DNA from: Candidatus Zixiibacteriota bacterium
GTDB lineage: Bacteria; Zixibacteria; MSB-5A5; GN15; FEB-12
NCBI GenBank assembly: GCA_034003725.1
Contig: JAVEYB010000016.1
Location: 1-55,022, forward strand
Length of the DNA: 55,022 nucleotides
Direction of reading: 5' to 3'
Part shown: positions 1 to 7,805 of the stretch, one piece after another
Layout of the letters: each line of letters starts with the position of its first letter
How positions within the stretch are numbered: position 1 is the first letter of the stretch
Program-made: the position numbers and the translations under genes
Notes under the pieces: model-generated
What the model was told of the DNA's origin: nothing
What the model saw: the letters and a program-made list of their open reading frames with translations, nothing else
The model's database searches: none

Positions 1-55
1 CGGCTTCCCTGAGGATGCCGACGATCTGTGTCTCACTGAATCGTGATCGTTTCAT
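1..55 (-). CDS. IS3-family transposase OrfA, N-terminal fragment cut by the window edge
   Basis: Eighteen codons are visible, reading MKRSRFSETQIVGILREA. This is the standard opening of IS3-family OrfA, a helix-turn-helix protein that binds the terminal repeats and is normally fused to the OrfB integrase by frameshifting. The start is the ATG at 55-53, with AGGAGG five bases upstream. The rest lies outside the window, so intactness cannot be judged. It sits beside a dispersed repeat, which suggests that this edge is a repeat-rich breakpoint. Confidence 0.7.
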   Translation of the reverse strand, partial: MKRSRFSETQIVGILREA

Positions 56-125
56 AGAGTCCTCCTGGCTGTAATATGCCAAAAAGCTCTACTTCACGAC
101 AGTCTACTGTTTGGGGGAGTTTACG
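1..125 (-). mobile_element. Left-edge remnant of an IS3-family insertion sequence
   Basis: The minus strand at the window edge starts an IS3-type OrfA and is preceded by a good ribosome binding site. The element should therefore continue beyond position 1. The C-rich stretch read on the minus strand from about 127 to 103 (AAACTCCCCCAAACAG) is a plausible terminal inverted repeat, but the opposite end is not visible, so the boundary near 125 is a guess. No target-site duplication can be tested. Confidence 0.55.
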
Positions 126-150
126 CGTGTCGCGCAGGCCCTCGTGCGCT

Positions 151-385
151 CCCGCACTTTTCCTACCAACCCGATGGAAAAAACGGCATCGCCCCCTTAT
201 GTAGCAGGAGGAAACGATGCCGTACATATCCGACATTCATGTTTACCTGTTCCGGAGCCGTAAGTCGTTACCCGAACCTCTCGTGGGAGGGGAGGGGAAA
301 TGGGACCCCCTAAAAATGACAAAACAAACCCATTTCCGCGTAACTCGCGGGGAGTCACGCTTGTATGACGACTTTTTTGTTTCGG
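151..385 (+). repeat. Composite dispersed repeat, left copy (inverted relative to 54465-54710)
   Basis: Two blocks recur in inverted orientation at the right end of the window. Block 1 (151-183) is identical over 33 bases to the reverse complement of 54678-54710. Block 2 (300-337) matches the reverse complement of 54512-54549 at 37 of 38 positions, and weaker similarity runs on to about 385. The blocks are 116 bases apart here and 128 there, in the same relative order. Block 2 is bounded by short inverted repeats (GGAAATGGG and CCCATTTCC). No gene is supported in 56-444. Confidence 0.85.
183..222. other. Stem-loop in the left intergenic region
   Basis: ACGGCATCG at 183-191 is perfectly complementary to CGATGCCGT at 214-222, with a 22-base loop. 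There is no T-run directly after it, so it is not a typical terminator. It lies between the two blocks of the composite repeat. Confidence 0.55.
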
Positions 386-444
386 AGGATTACCGGATTG
401 TCCGAATCAGGCAGTCGAACGACTATTCATCTCCGCCCCACATT

Positions 445-804
445 TCAACTCACCTTCTGGTTGTGATCGGAGAAAAGCCACTGAGCTTCGGCCAGCGACT
501 CGCAGTGCTCAAATACGCGCAACACCCGCGTGACCGTCAGGATCGATTCCACGTTGGTGAAATTGCACAGCACGAAGCGGCCCTCGGCCCGCGTCACCGA
601 TGTGTACCCTGCGATCAGCATGCCCAGTCCGATCGAATTGATCCGTTCGACCTTCTCCAGGTCGACAATGAAGTTCCGTTTGTTCAGCGCGAGAAACTCG
701 TGAATCGTGCCGTGGAACATCGCCGATTCACGCGGTTCGCCCAGAATCTTGCCCGAAAGACTCAGCGTCACCACGTCGCTGGTGAGGTCAGCCGTGAATT
801 TCAT
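445..804 (-). CDS. STAS-domain protein (anti-sigma factor antagonist type)
   Basis: The protein has 119 residues and is a single STAS domain. It starts MKFTADLTSDVVTLSLSGKI and has the usual strand-helix pattern, with a conserved core at about residues 45-65 (FIVDLEKVERINSIGLGMLI). In SpoIIAA/RsbV proteins the switch residue is a Ser or Thr in the motif DSxG. Here the motif reads INSIGLG, so a phosphorylatable Ser is present next to Asn. Such proteins usually take part in partner-switching control of a sigma factor or regulator. No kinase or anti-sigma gene is adjacent, so the partner is unknown. Confidence 0.85.
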   Translation of the reverse strand: MKFTADLTSDVVTLSLSGKILGEPRESAMFHGTIHEFLALNKRNFIVDLEKVERINSIGLGMLIAGYTSVTRAEGRFVLCNFTNVESILTVTRVLRVFEHCESLAEAQWLFSDHNQKVS

Positions 805-998
805 GCTACCTGTCCTCTTGTTCTGGTTTCATGCCACCGACTGACTCGCAAGACACATCCAGCCTCTGTACCGTGCCGCCGACCGGAGTGGGCCCACTCC
901 CTGCGCCCCGGGTCGCCGTCACTGCCCCTACCGTCTAGCCTACGAAACAGGACAGTCGATGTTCATGTAAAGTTGCACCATCACTTCACAAATTCGAC

Positions 999-1025
999 GG
1001 CGGACGCGTGTGAAGCGCATCCGCC
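999..1025 (-). terminator. Hairpin after the VOC gene, possible weak terminator
   Basis: A ten-pair stem with one G-T pair (GGCGGATGCG with CGCGTCCGCC on the minus strand) and a seven-base loop lies about 35 bases past the VOC stop codon. Only a short AATTT follows, so termination strength is doubtful. The 805-998 interval upstream of it contains no supported gene. Confidence 0.45.
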
Positions 1026-1061
1026 GCCATGTGGAGAAGTATGAGAAACGGGATTGAGGAA

Positions 1062-1430
1062 TTACCGTGCGTCGGGATCGGGCTCCATCATACCGAATAT
1101 ATTCCCTTCGGTATCTTTGAAATACGCCAGCCAGCCGACCTGGGGGATGGGCATTTTCGGCACGACAATCTCCCCGCCGGCGGCAGCCACTTTCTCCATA
1201 TGACCGTCGAGATTCCGGACCCCGATCGTATTGTAGACGGAGCCGGCCGGATCGCGCCGCTTCATCATGCCGCCGTTGATCCCCGGCTGCTCCTGGTTGC
1301 CGGTCGAGATCAGCCAGTAATCGGCGGGCCCGTCCCACTTCTGAAACTGCCAGCCGAACACCCCGCTGTAAAACTTGTTGGCCCGCTCCGTGTCGTCGAC
1401 ATGAATCTCGAAATGAATGACTCGTGACAT
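1062..1430 (-). CDS. VOC family (glyoxalase/bleomycin resistance-like) protein
   Basis: The protein has 122 residues with the vicinal-oxygen-chelate fold. The N-terminal half MSRVIHFEIHVDDTERANKF holds the first metal-ligand type His, and FYSGVFGWQF is the usual first-module signature. The C-terminal module includes YFKDTEGNIFGMME with a Glu in the position of the last metal ligand. Many relatives are annotated as glyoxalase-like without a known substrate, and I cannot assign one. A strong ribosome binding site (GGAGGA) lies six bases before the ATG. It appears to be a single-gene unit. Confidence 0.88.
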   Translation of the reverse strand: MSRVIHFEIHVDDTERANKFYSGVFGWQFQKWDGPADYWLISTGNQEQPGINGGMMKRRDPAGSVYNTIGVRNLDGHMEKVAAAGGEIVVPKMPIPQVGWLAYFKDTEGNIFGMMEPDPDAR

Positions 1431-1590
1431 CGTCAGTCCTCCGTTAGTCGGTTATCCGCGGGCTGGCCCGGACCGGCGTCCCGCCCGACACCGGATATTG
1501 TACTAACTTAGTCTACGATTGACAATCACATTGGTTTCACACCGAATGCCGGGCCGTGCATTTTGCGCCGGGCCGGCGCCTCCGGGACAG

Positions 1591-1750
1591 GGTCCGGCAC
1601 GGCTGGTTTGGGTGCGGCATGGCCGGTAAGGGTGCGGCATGGCCGGTAAGGGTCCGGCTCGGCCGGACGGGGTCCGGCACGGCCGGTAAGGGTCCGGCTC
1701 GGCCGGACGGGGTCCGGCACGGCCGGTAGGGGTCTGCCAAGGCCGCTCCG
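1591..1750. repeat. GC-rich 20-bp tandem repeat, about eight units
   Basis: Eight consecutive 20-base units with core GGTCCGGCAC-GGCCGGTAAG run from 1591 to 1750. Units 1651-1690 and 1691-1730 form a nearly perfect 40-base higher-order duplication, with one mismatch. The array lies in the region between the VOC gene and the gene at 1825. Because 20 is not a multiple of three, the proline- and arginine-rich peptides readable on the minus strand are artefacts of the repeat, not a protein. The unit contains the palindrome GGCCGG/CCGGCC and may form stacked hairpins. Confidence 0.9.
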
Positions 1751-1824
1751 GGAAAGCGTCCTCAAGAACCGCTGTCCGGGGGCCGATATTGAACACAGGA
1801 TCGTTACACCAGGAGGAATCCATC

Positions 1825-2232
1825 GTGAGCCCTGCAGCGACACCCTCTGAATTGAAACTCAGCCCCGAACTGGCCGAGCTCAAGGACCGTCTTGTGCAGT
1901 GGCTGGAGCTCATCCAGGCCCCGGCGTCGCCGACTACCGACGGGTGGGCCGATTATATCGAGCCGATGCGATCCGAACCGTGGTCACTGGCCGACCAAAC
2001 CTTCGATTCCCTCAAACTGAACCTCTACACGGCTGAAAACCGCTATCTGATGCTGGTCCGCCCCGAGAAGAAGGCGTACAGCCTGACGGTCTACGTCCTC
2101 TCCCGGCGCCCGTTCAAGGACGAAATGCCCTTCAACGAAGATTCCTTCATCAGCGGCGGCGAGTTCTCAAAAGAGACGTTGATCGGCTGCCTGCTGGCGA
2201 TTCTCGAGCGCGAACTGATTGCCCGCGTGTAA
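1825..2232 (+). CDS. Conserved-looking protein of unknown function (135 aa)
   Basis: I do not recognise the family. The start is taken as GTG at 1825 because AGGAGG lies eight bases upstream. An ATG 36 bases earlier has no such site and lies closer to the repeat array. The product is soluble, with no signal peptide. It has an N-terminal helix (KLSPELAELKDRLVQWLELI), then a mixed section with YIEPMRSEPWSLADQTFDSL, and a strand-rich middle (RYLMLVRPEKKAYSLTVYVL). It ends in an amphipathic helix (KETLIGCLLAILERELIARV). It is followed 108 bases later by the DJ-1 gene on the same strand. Confidence 0.75.
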   Translation: MSPAATPSELKLSPELAELKDRLVQWLELIQAPASPTTDGWADYIEPMRSEPWSLADQTFDSLKLNLYTAENRYLMLVRPEKKAYSLTVYVLSRRPFKDEMPFNEDSFISGGEFSKETLIGCLLAILERELIARV

Positions 2233-2340
2233 TCCTCTGGTTCCTATTGCGTTGCCGGAATCACGCCTTTGTCCTTGCGCATCGCGCCCCTCTTGCGTTA
2301 CCGTAATCGGGCTTGAACCGCAGGATGGAGGTTTGCACAC

Positions 2341-2907
2341 ATGGCCAAACGCGTGCTCATGATGCTGGCCGAGGGGTTCGAAGATATAGAGGCGATTGCG
2401 CCGATCGATGTTCTCACCCGATGCGGCGTGGAGGTCACGGTCGCGTCGCTGCGCACCGGCCCGGTACCGGCGGCATACGGAACGACCATCATGCCCGACA
2501 CCGAGATATCCAAAACCGACCGCGGTCTGTATGACGGCATCATCATGCCCGGCGGTACGAAAAACGCCGTTGCCCTCGCCGCCGACACCCGCGTGATCGA
2601 ACTGGTACGCAGACACCACGATGCCGCCAGACTGGTCGGCGCAATCTGCGCCTCACCGTCCCACGTCCTGGGCGAAGCAGCCGGCATTCTCAAAGGAATC
2701 AAGGCGACCGGCGATCCGGGATTCAACGCGCGGTTGGCCGCCGCCGGCGCAGTTGTCCAACCGGTTCCGGTCGTCGTTGACGGTCATATCATCACCGGCA
2801 GGGGGCCGGGCGCAGCCCTTCTCTGGGGACTGATGCTGGCCGAGTACTTGGAGGGAAAGAAGGTCGCCGACTCATGGGCGACCCGGTGGCAGATCAGCCG
2901 GTCGTGA
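2341..2907 (+). CDS. DJ-1/PfpI family protein
   Basis: The protein has 188 residues and is homologous to DJ-1/ThiJ/YajL. The start reads KRVLMMLAEGFEDIEAIAPI, with the Glu that lines the active site. The nucleophile elbow is at about residue 102 in VGAICASPSHVL, where Cys is the oxidisable active residue. DJ-1 relatives act as redox-sensitive chaperones, and a protein deglycase activity has been proposed but is disputed. A GGAGG site lies nine bases before the ATG. Full length for the family, no secretion signal. Confidence 0.92.
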   Translation: MAKRVLMMLAEGFEDIEAIAPIDVLTRCGVEVTVASLRTGPVPAAYGTTIMPDTEISKTDRGLYDGIIMPGGTKNAVALAADTRVIELVRRHHDAARLVGAICASPSHVLGEAAGILKGIKATGDPGFNARLAAAGAVVQPVPVVVDGHIITGRGPGAALLWGLMLAEYLEGKKVADSWATRWQISRS

Positions 2908-3041
2908 AACACCGCCCCGGCGAGATACTTGTTGCGCCCGTACCGCCAAGCGTACATACTCACTCCAATTGAGCTTGAGGCTGGGCCGCGACCTGCCGAT
3001 TAGTCGGAGTATGCTCATCAACCTGACAGCCGAGGCGTCTG

Positions 3042-4322
3042 ATGTCGCTGCACGTTTGCATTTTCGAAGATGAAGCCTATGCCCGGTTTCACCCGTTAAC
3101 GCACCTCAGGCCGGTCTATCTGCTCCGGGCAGGCATCGTACCGCTCTTCCAGCGTATCGAACGAATGTTCGCAGGATCTACGGTGAGCCTGCTGTGCCGC
3201 GATCAACTTGCACCCCTGCTGGCGGAACAGGTTCGCGACTATCCGATCAATATCATCAAGCGGCCTCCTTCCGGGGGAAAGGTGCTGTTCATCAACGGGC
3301 GTGTTCGAGATTTCGGTGACCTGCCGAACCTCGTCAGGCAAAGCCGACTGTCTACGGTATTCAAAAACGGCGGAGAATGCGCAGGGCTGTTGCTCGACGC
3401 AGAGACGCTGGAGTCGGCCCCCACTATCGGCACGTTGACCGAGTACGTCGCGATCTTCCAGCGCGAGAAAGAGCAGATCGCCGTTTTCGATACCACTGCC
3501 ACACTGTACAGTCACCTGTGGGATATCATGGCGGATATCGAAAAAGAAGTCAGCGCGGACTTCGCCGCGATTCGTCCCGGCCTGCCGAAACCTTCCAATG
3601 TCACGGTCCATAGCGGGGCCTATGTCGTGGAAAAGGAGCAGGTCCACCTCGGAGACGGCGTCTCGGTGATGCCGGGTGCGGTTATCGATGCCTCGCATGG
3701 GCCCGTGTTCATCGGCGGGAACACGAGAATCGAGTCTCACGCGGCCGTCTACGGACCGACGTTTATCGGTCCGAACTGTGTTGTCGCGGCGGGTAAACTC
3801 AGTGGATGTTCAATCGGGCACACGTGTCGAATCGGGGGAGAGATTGAGGAATCGGTCTTTCACGCGTATGTGAACAAGTATCACGCCGGCTTCATCGGTC
3901 ACAGCTACGTGGGTCCATGGGTGAATTTCGGCGCGATGACCACCAATTCGGATCTCAAGAACAATTACTCGACGATCAGGTGCACGGTGAACGGCGAGTC
4001 GATAGACACCGGTTCCATCAAGGTGGGTTCGTTTATCGGCGACCACACCAAGACCGGTATCGGCACGCTGTTGAACACCGGGATAACAATCGGCGTATGC
4101 TGCAACTTATTCGGCGGCACATTGATCACGGACAAGGAAGTGGGGTCGTTCAGCTGGGGGAATTCGGAGAAATACGACACCTATCAGTTTGATAAGGCCA
4201 TGGATACTGCCCGGCGCACCGCACGACGGCGCGGGGTTGAACTCAGCGAACGAGAACACGCGCTATTGAAAAGCGTCTTCGACAAATCGGAGTCGAGTGA
4301 CGGTGTATTCGTACTTGTGTGA
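3042..4322 (+). CDS. GlmU-like putative sugar nucleotidyltransferase / acyltransferase
   Basis: The protein has 426 residues. The N-terminal third (CIFEDEAYARFHPLTHLRPV) is the shortened nucleotidyltransferase-like domain of a GlmU-related family common in Bacteroidetes and allies. It lacks the glycine-rich GTRM loop of classical GlmU. The rest, from about residue 190, is a left-handed beta-helix of hexapeptide repeats (VHLGDGVSVMPGAVIDASHG, then GPVFIGGNTRIES). The part with HAYVNKYHAGFIGHSYVGPW and NNYSTIRC resembles the acetyltransferase half of GlmU. It is probably involved in UDP-GlcNAc-type sugar nucleotide synthesis. It lies upstream of galT and glgA, but galT has its own promoter. Confidence 0.85.
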   Translation: MSLHVCIFEDEAYARFHPLTHLRPVYLLRAGIVPLFQRIERMFAGSTVSLLCRDQLAPLLAEQVRDYPINIIKRPPSGGKVLFINGRVRDFGDLPNLVRQSRLSTVFKNGGECAGLLLDAETLESAPTIGTLTEYVAIFQREKEQIAVFDTTATLYSHLWDIMADIEKEVSADFAAIRPGLPKPSNVTVHSGAYVVEKEQVHLGDGVSVMPGAVIDASHGPVFIGGNTRIESHAAVYGPTFIGPNCVVAAGKLSGCSIGHTCRIGGEIEESVFHAYVNKYHAGFIGHSYVGPWVNFGAMTTNSDLKNNYSTIRCTVNGESIDTGSIKVGSFIGDHTKTGIGTLLNTGITIGVCCNLFGGTLITDKEVGSFSWGNSEKYDTYQFDKAMDTARRTARRRGVELSEREHALLKSVFDKSESSDGVFVLV

Positions 4323-4354
4323 CGGCCGCGATTGTACGTTGACACAATCGCTGG

Positions 4355-4383
4355 TTGACACAGCCGGCGATCCCCTGTATTTT
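4355..4383 (+). promoter_or_regulatory. Sigma70-type promoter for galT
   Basis: TTGACA at 4355-4360, a 17-base spacer and TATTTT at 4378-4383. Transcription would begin near 4390, giving a leader of about 20 bases before the ATG at 4410. An upstream in-frame TTG at 4383 would overlap the -10 box, so the promoter supports the ATG start. Confidence 0.65.
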
Positions 4384-4409
4384 TGAAGCTTATTCGACAG
4401 GAACACTGC

Positions 4410-5444
4410 ATGCCCGAACTGCGCAAAGATCCTATTATCGGCCGCTGGGTGATCATCTCCACGGAGCGTGGGCGTCGGCCGTCGGCATTTCAATCCGTCT
4501 CGCACCCTCTGGAAGCGGCACAGTGCCCGTTCTGTCCCGGCAATGAATCGGCGACGCCGCCCGAGGTGCGCGCGTATCGCGCTCCCAACTCCGAGCCCAA
4601 CCGGCCCGGATGGACTCTCCGCGTCATTTCCAACAAATACCCGGCGTTAATGATAGAGGGAACGCTGAACCGGGCGCCGGACGGCATATACGACCGCATG
4701 AACGGGATCGGCGCGCACGAAGTGATCATCGAAACCCCCGTACACGATCAGGATATGGCATCGATGAGCGTGCAGCAGATCCGCGACGTCCTGTGGGTGT
4801 ACCGCGAACGAATGACCGACCTGCAGCGCGATACCAGATTCGAGTACATTCTCATATTCAAGAATCACGGCCAGGCCGCGGGGGCGTCGCTCGAACACGC
4901 CCACAGCCAGCTGATCGCGACGCCGATCGTGCCGAAGCGCGTTCACGAAGAGCTGAAGGGGGCCCGGAGATACTACGAGTTCCGTGAGCGGTGCATCTAC
5001 TGCGACATCATCCGGCAGGAGTTGTCGCAGAAGGAGCGCCTGGTGTCCGATCATGATGCGTTCCTGGTGATTGAGCCGTTCGCATCGCGGTTTCCCTTTG
5101 AGACCTGGATTTTGCCCAAGACGCACCAGGGTCATTTCCTGAACATGGCCGACGGCGATTACGAGACGCTTGCCCGGTGTTTGAAGGATACGTTGATCAG
5201 ATTGAAGATCGCGTTAAACAACCCCCCGTACAATTACATCCTGCATACGCGGCCGTGTTCCAACGAGTATCGTGGGCAGTATCACTGGCATATCGAGATT
5301 ATTCCAAAACTGACGAAGGTAGCCGGATTCGAGTGGGGGACCGGGTTCTACATCAATCCGACGCCGCCGGAAGAAGCGGCGGCGTTTCTGCGCTCGATCG
5401 ATGTAGCGGCGGCCGCCGCGGTCGGCAAGCACGAGTCCAAGTAG
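4410..5444 (+). CDS. galT: Galactose-1-phosphate uridylyltransferase
   Basis: The protein has 344 residues and contains the HIT-superfamily GalT fold. It transfers UMP between UDP-glucose and galactose-1-phosphate in the Leloir pathway. Visible features are MPELRKDPIIGRWVIISTER at the start, the zinc-type pair CPFCPGN, the catalytic triad region SLEHAHSQLIATP with His-Ala-His, a second Cys pair in RCIYCDII, and the C-terminal YHWHIEIIPKLT. HAHSQ instead of HPHGQ is common in bacterial and archaeal relatives, some of which act as ADP- or other nucleotide-sugar phosphorylases, so substrate range is uncertain. AGGAA lies seven bases before the ATG. glgA follows after four bases. Confidence 0.9.
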   Translation: MPELRKDPIIGRWVIISTERGRRPSAFQSVSHPLEAAQCPFCPGNESATPPEVRAYRAPNSEPNRPGWTLRVISNKYPALMIEGTLNRAPDGIYDRMNGIGAHEVIIETPVHDQDMASMSVQQIRDVLWVYRERMTDLQRDTRFEYILIFKNHGQAAGASLEHAHSQLIATPIVPKRVHEELKGARRYYEFRERCIYCDIIRQELSQKERLVSDHDAFLVIEPFASRFPFETWILPKTHQGHFLNMADGDYETLARCLKDTLIRLKIALNNPPYNYILHTRPCSNEYRGQYHWHIEIIPKLTKVAGFEWGTGFYINPTPPEEAAAFLRSIDVAAAAAVGKHESK

Positions 5445-5448
5445 TCTC

Positions 5449-6957
5449 ATGAGACCGATGAAAATCCTGATGGCGTCCTCCGAGGTCGCCGGCTTCGCCC
5501 GCACGGGCGGACTGGGCGACGTGCTGGCAGCGCTGCCGCGCGAGCTTGCCCGACTCGGCCATGAGGTGAAGGTTTTCCTGCCGTGGTACGGGCAGATAGA
5601 CGACGATCGGGCCGGTGTGCGTACCGATACTCACGCCTTCGATATCACAGTGGGCGGGAGTTCGTGTGAGGTGACGGTCGGGCGTCACGCCGAGCCTCGG
5701 CTGAGACTGGAAACGCTGCTGGTCGGCAACGACGATTTGTTCGGCCGCCCGTCGCTGTACGTTGACCCGGCCACGGGCGCCGAGTACGCGGACAACGATC
5801 TGCGATTCGCGTTTTTCTCGCGAGCAGTGATCGACACCTGTCGCAGGATGAACTGGAAGCCGGATATCGTACACGTGCACGATTGGCAGGCTGCGATGAT
5901 ACCGGTGTATCTTCGGACTCTCTTTCGCGATGACCCGTTCTGGATCGGAATTCCAACCGTCCTCACCATCCACAACCTCGGGTATCAGGGCTTGTTCGAC
6001 GGCGATCGGTTTGCCTTGCTGGAGCTTCCCGCCGAGTTGATGTACTCGATGACCGGTGCGATGGAGTTCTACGGCGGCGTGAACTTTCTTAAGGGCGGTA
6101 TCTCGATGTCGGATCGCATTACCACGGTTTCGGAGCGGTATGCGACGGAGATTCAGTCTTCGGATGAATTCGGACACGGACTCGAGGGTGTGCTTCGCCA
6201 GCGAAGCGCCGATCTTGTGGGTATCCTGAATGGGGTTGACTACACCGTTTGGTCACCGTCGCGCGACAAGGAGATACCCTATCGTTACCATGCGGCCAAT
6301 TTGTCGGGCAAGCGCATGACGAAGGTTGAGTTGCTCAACCGCGCCGCCATGCCGCACCGGGAGCACGCGCCGTTGATCGGCATGGTAACGCGACTGGCCG
6401 ACCAGAAGGGCATGGACCTCGTGGAGGAAGCGTCGGAGCGGCTGATGGCGATGGATATCCAGCTGGTCGTATTGGGAACGGGAGACAAGAAGTACCACCA
6501 ATTCCTGACGGATCTTCAGCGACGATACCCGGACAGGTGCAAGGCCTGGCTGACCTTTGACAATCAGCTGTCACATCATATCGAAGCCGCGGCGGACATT
6601 TTCCTCATGCCGTCGCGCTACGAGCCCTGTGGATTGAACCAGATGTACTCACTGAAGTACGGGACGGTCCCCGTAGTGCGGCGTGTCGGCGGACTGGCAG
6701 ACACGGTGCAGGACTTCGACGAATCGACAGGGAAGGGGACCGGATTCCTTTTCGACGAATATACGGCCGATGCCATGATGGCGGTGCTGTCGCGTGCGGT
6801 CAGTCTCTATCCCCGGCGTCGGCTCTGGACCCGCTTGATGAAAAACGGTATGCGACAGGATTTTTCGTGGAAACGATCTGCCGCGAAGTACGAACAGCTG
6901 TTCGTCGAGGTGGCAATTCGCCAGGCACTTCCCGACTCTTCCCGGTCAGCTACCTGA
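5449..6957 (+). CDS. glgA: Glycogen synthase (GT5)
   Basis: The protein has 502 residues, close to the usual 480. It transfers glucose from ADP- or UDP-glucose to growing alpha-1,4-glucan. The N-terminal sugar-nucleotide loop reads ARTGGLGDVLAALPRELARL, the K-x-GG-L-x-D type motif with Arg-Thr replacing Lys. The acceptor-side HDWQAAMIPVYLRTL is present, and the C-terminal nucleotide-binding segment has SRYEPCGLNQMYSLKYGTVP with the catalytic Glu. The gene starts four bases after galT, so the two are probably co-transcribed. An alternative ATG lies nine bases downstream. Its last 12 bases overlap the convergent gene on the minus strand. Confidence 0.93.
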   Translation: MRPMKILMASSEVAGFARTGGLGDVLAALPRELARLGHEVKVFLPWYGQIDDDRAGVRTDTHAFDITVGGSSCEVTVGRHAEPRLRLETLLVGNDDLFGRPSLYVDPATGAEYADNDLRFAFFSRAVIDTCRRMNWKPDIVHVHDWQAAMIPVYLRTLFRDDPFWIGIPTVLTIHNLGYQGLFDGDRFALLELPAELMYSMTGAMEFYGGVNFLKGGISMSDRITTVSERYATEIQSSDEFGHGLEGVLRQRSADLVGILNGVDYTVWSPSRDKEIPYRYHAANLSGKRMTKVELLNRAAMPHREHAPLIGMVTRLADQKGMDLVEEASERLMAMDIQLVVLGTGDKKYHQFLTDLQRRYPDRCKAWLTFDNQLSHHIEAAADIFLMPSRYEPCGLNQMYSLKYGTVPVVRRVGGLADTVQDFDESTGKGTGFLFDEYTADAMMAVLSRAVSLYPRRRLWTRLMKNGMRQDFSWKRSAAKYEQLFVEVAIRQALPDSSRSAT

Positions 6958-7506
6958 TCGAAGCGCCGGCGAGACCGGCGACCCGCTCACTCGACTCTCC
7001 GATCGGGCCAGTACCGCCCGCAGAGTCCGGACGATTTCCGCATTCTTGAACGGTTTCGTGCAGTAGGCATCGGCGCCGGCCGCGATGCAGTCCTTGGGGG
7101 AGAAGCGGCCGGAGTAACCGGTGATAATGATCACCGGGATGTGGGGGAAACGCTCTTTCACTTCGACGAGCAGCCCGAAGCTGTTTCGCCCCGGCATCAG
7201 CATGTCGCTCACGACGGCATGGACGCGTGTAGACTCCAGGTACTGAATAGCCTGGTCCACCGACGTTGCGGTGATTACCCCGAAGCGCTCGCGCTGCAAT
7301 GACTGCTCGAGGATGTCGAGAATCATGACCTCATCATCGACCACCAGCACGGTTCTACTTCCCACGGCAATCGCCTGATGCACACGGTCTCGAAAGTCAT
7401 CGATACTGATTGACGGGGTGATGGCGGAGGTGGCTCCGGCCTGCATGGCTGCAAAGGTGTCACGGGACTCGCACGAACGGCAGAGCGCGATCAGCGGTAT
7501 GAACAT
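6946..7506 (-). CDS. Receiver-domain protein, paralogue of the 7806-8606 gene
   Basis: From the first ATG the product has 186 residues and contains one complete receiver domain. That domain has TVLVVDDEVMILDIL (acidic pocket), VVSDMLMPGRNSFG (phosphoacceptor Asp), IIITGYSG and a CTKPFKN lysine. The first ~45 residues are the second half of another receiver domain, which shows that the true gene begins further upstream (see 7507-7764). There is no output domain. The arrangement matches the upstream neighbour domain for domain, so this is a tandem duplicate. Receiver-only proteins usually relay phosphate or bind partner proteins. The last 12 bases overlap glgA tail to tail. Confidence 0.85.
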   Translation of the reverse strand: MFIPLIALCRSCESRDTFAAMQAGATSAITPSISIDDFRDRVHQAIAVGSRTVLVVDDEVMILDILEQSLQRERFGVITATSVDQAIQYLESTRVHAVVSDMLMPGRNSFGLLVEVKERFPHIPVIIITGYSGRFSPKDCIAAGADAYCTKPFKNAEIVRTLRAVLARSESRVSGSPVSPALRSGS

Positions 7507-7764
7507 CAGACGCGGATTGCGTGGAGTACTGGTCAGGAGAGTACGAAAACCATCCTGGGGAAGCTTTGCGCAGACGAAACAGGACTCGATATCGTTGTGT
7601 GTGTTCTCATTGAGTTCCTTCAGCGCCTGCTTCTCGCTGCAAGCAAAAACGACCTTATATCCGCAGGATTCACGATGACTCGGGATGAGTCCTGCTTCTT
7701 CCCTGGCCGTGATGACAATCTGGGCCGTATTGGGTTTGTCGTGCGCAGTGTCCTGCTTGAGCCA
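7507..7764 (-). other. In-frame upstream coding extension of the receiver gene, without a standard start codon
   Basis: Reading the same frame upstream of the ATG at 7506 gives a stop-free segment with clear receiver-domain character. It includes NTAQIVITAREEAGLIPS, GYKVVFACSEKQALKEL and CFVCAKLPQDGFRTLLTS. It aligns along its length with the first receiver of the neighbouring gene. The phosphoacceptor position is Cys instead of Asp. No ATG, GTG or TTG occurs in this frame between 7506 and the in-frame stop near 8190. A TTG at 7765-7763, one frame off, would join this frame if one G of the adjacent GG were absent. A rare start, a real frameshift or a sequence error could explain this. Confidence 0.7.
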
Positions 7765-7805
7765 ACCTGGTTGTCTTGTGTCCCCGTGGTGTGACTGATG
7801 ACCTA

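Noticed and set aside
1591-1750. CRISPR array
   Set aside because: The 20-bp units are contiguous with no unique spacers, and no cas gene is present.
1503-1913. Proline/arginine-rich open frames on the minus strand
   Set aside because: They are produced by the 20-bp tandem repeat read in all frames, have no ribosome site or domain, and overlap the better-supported gene at 1825.
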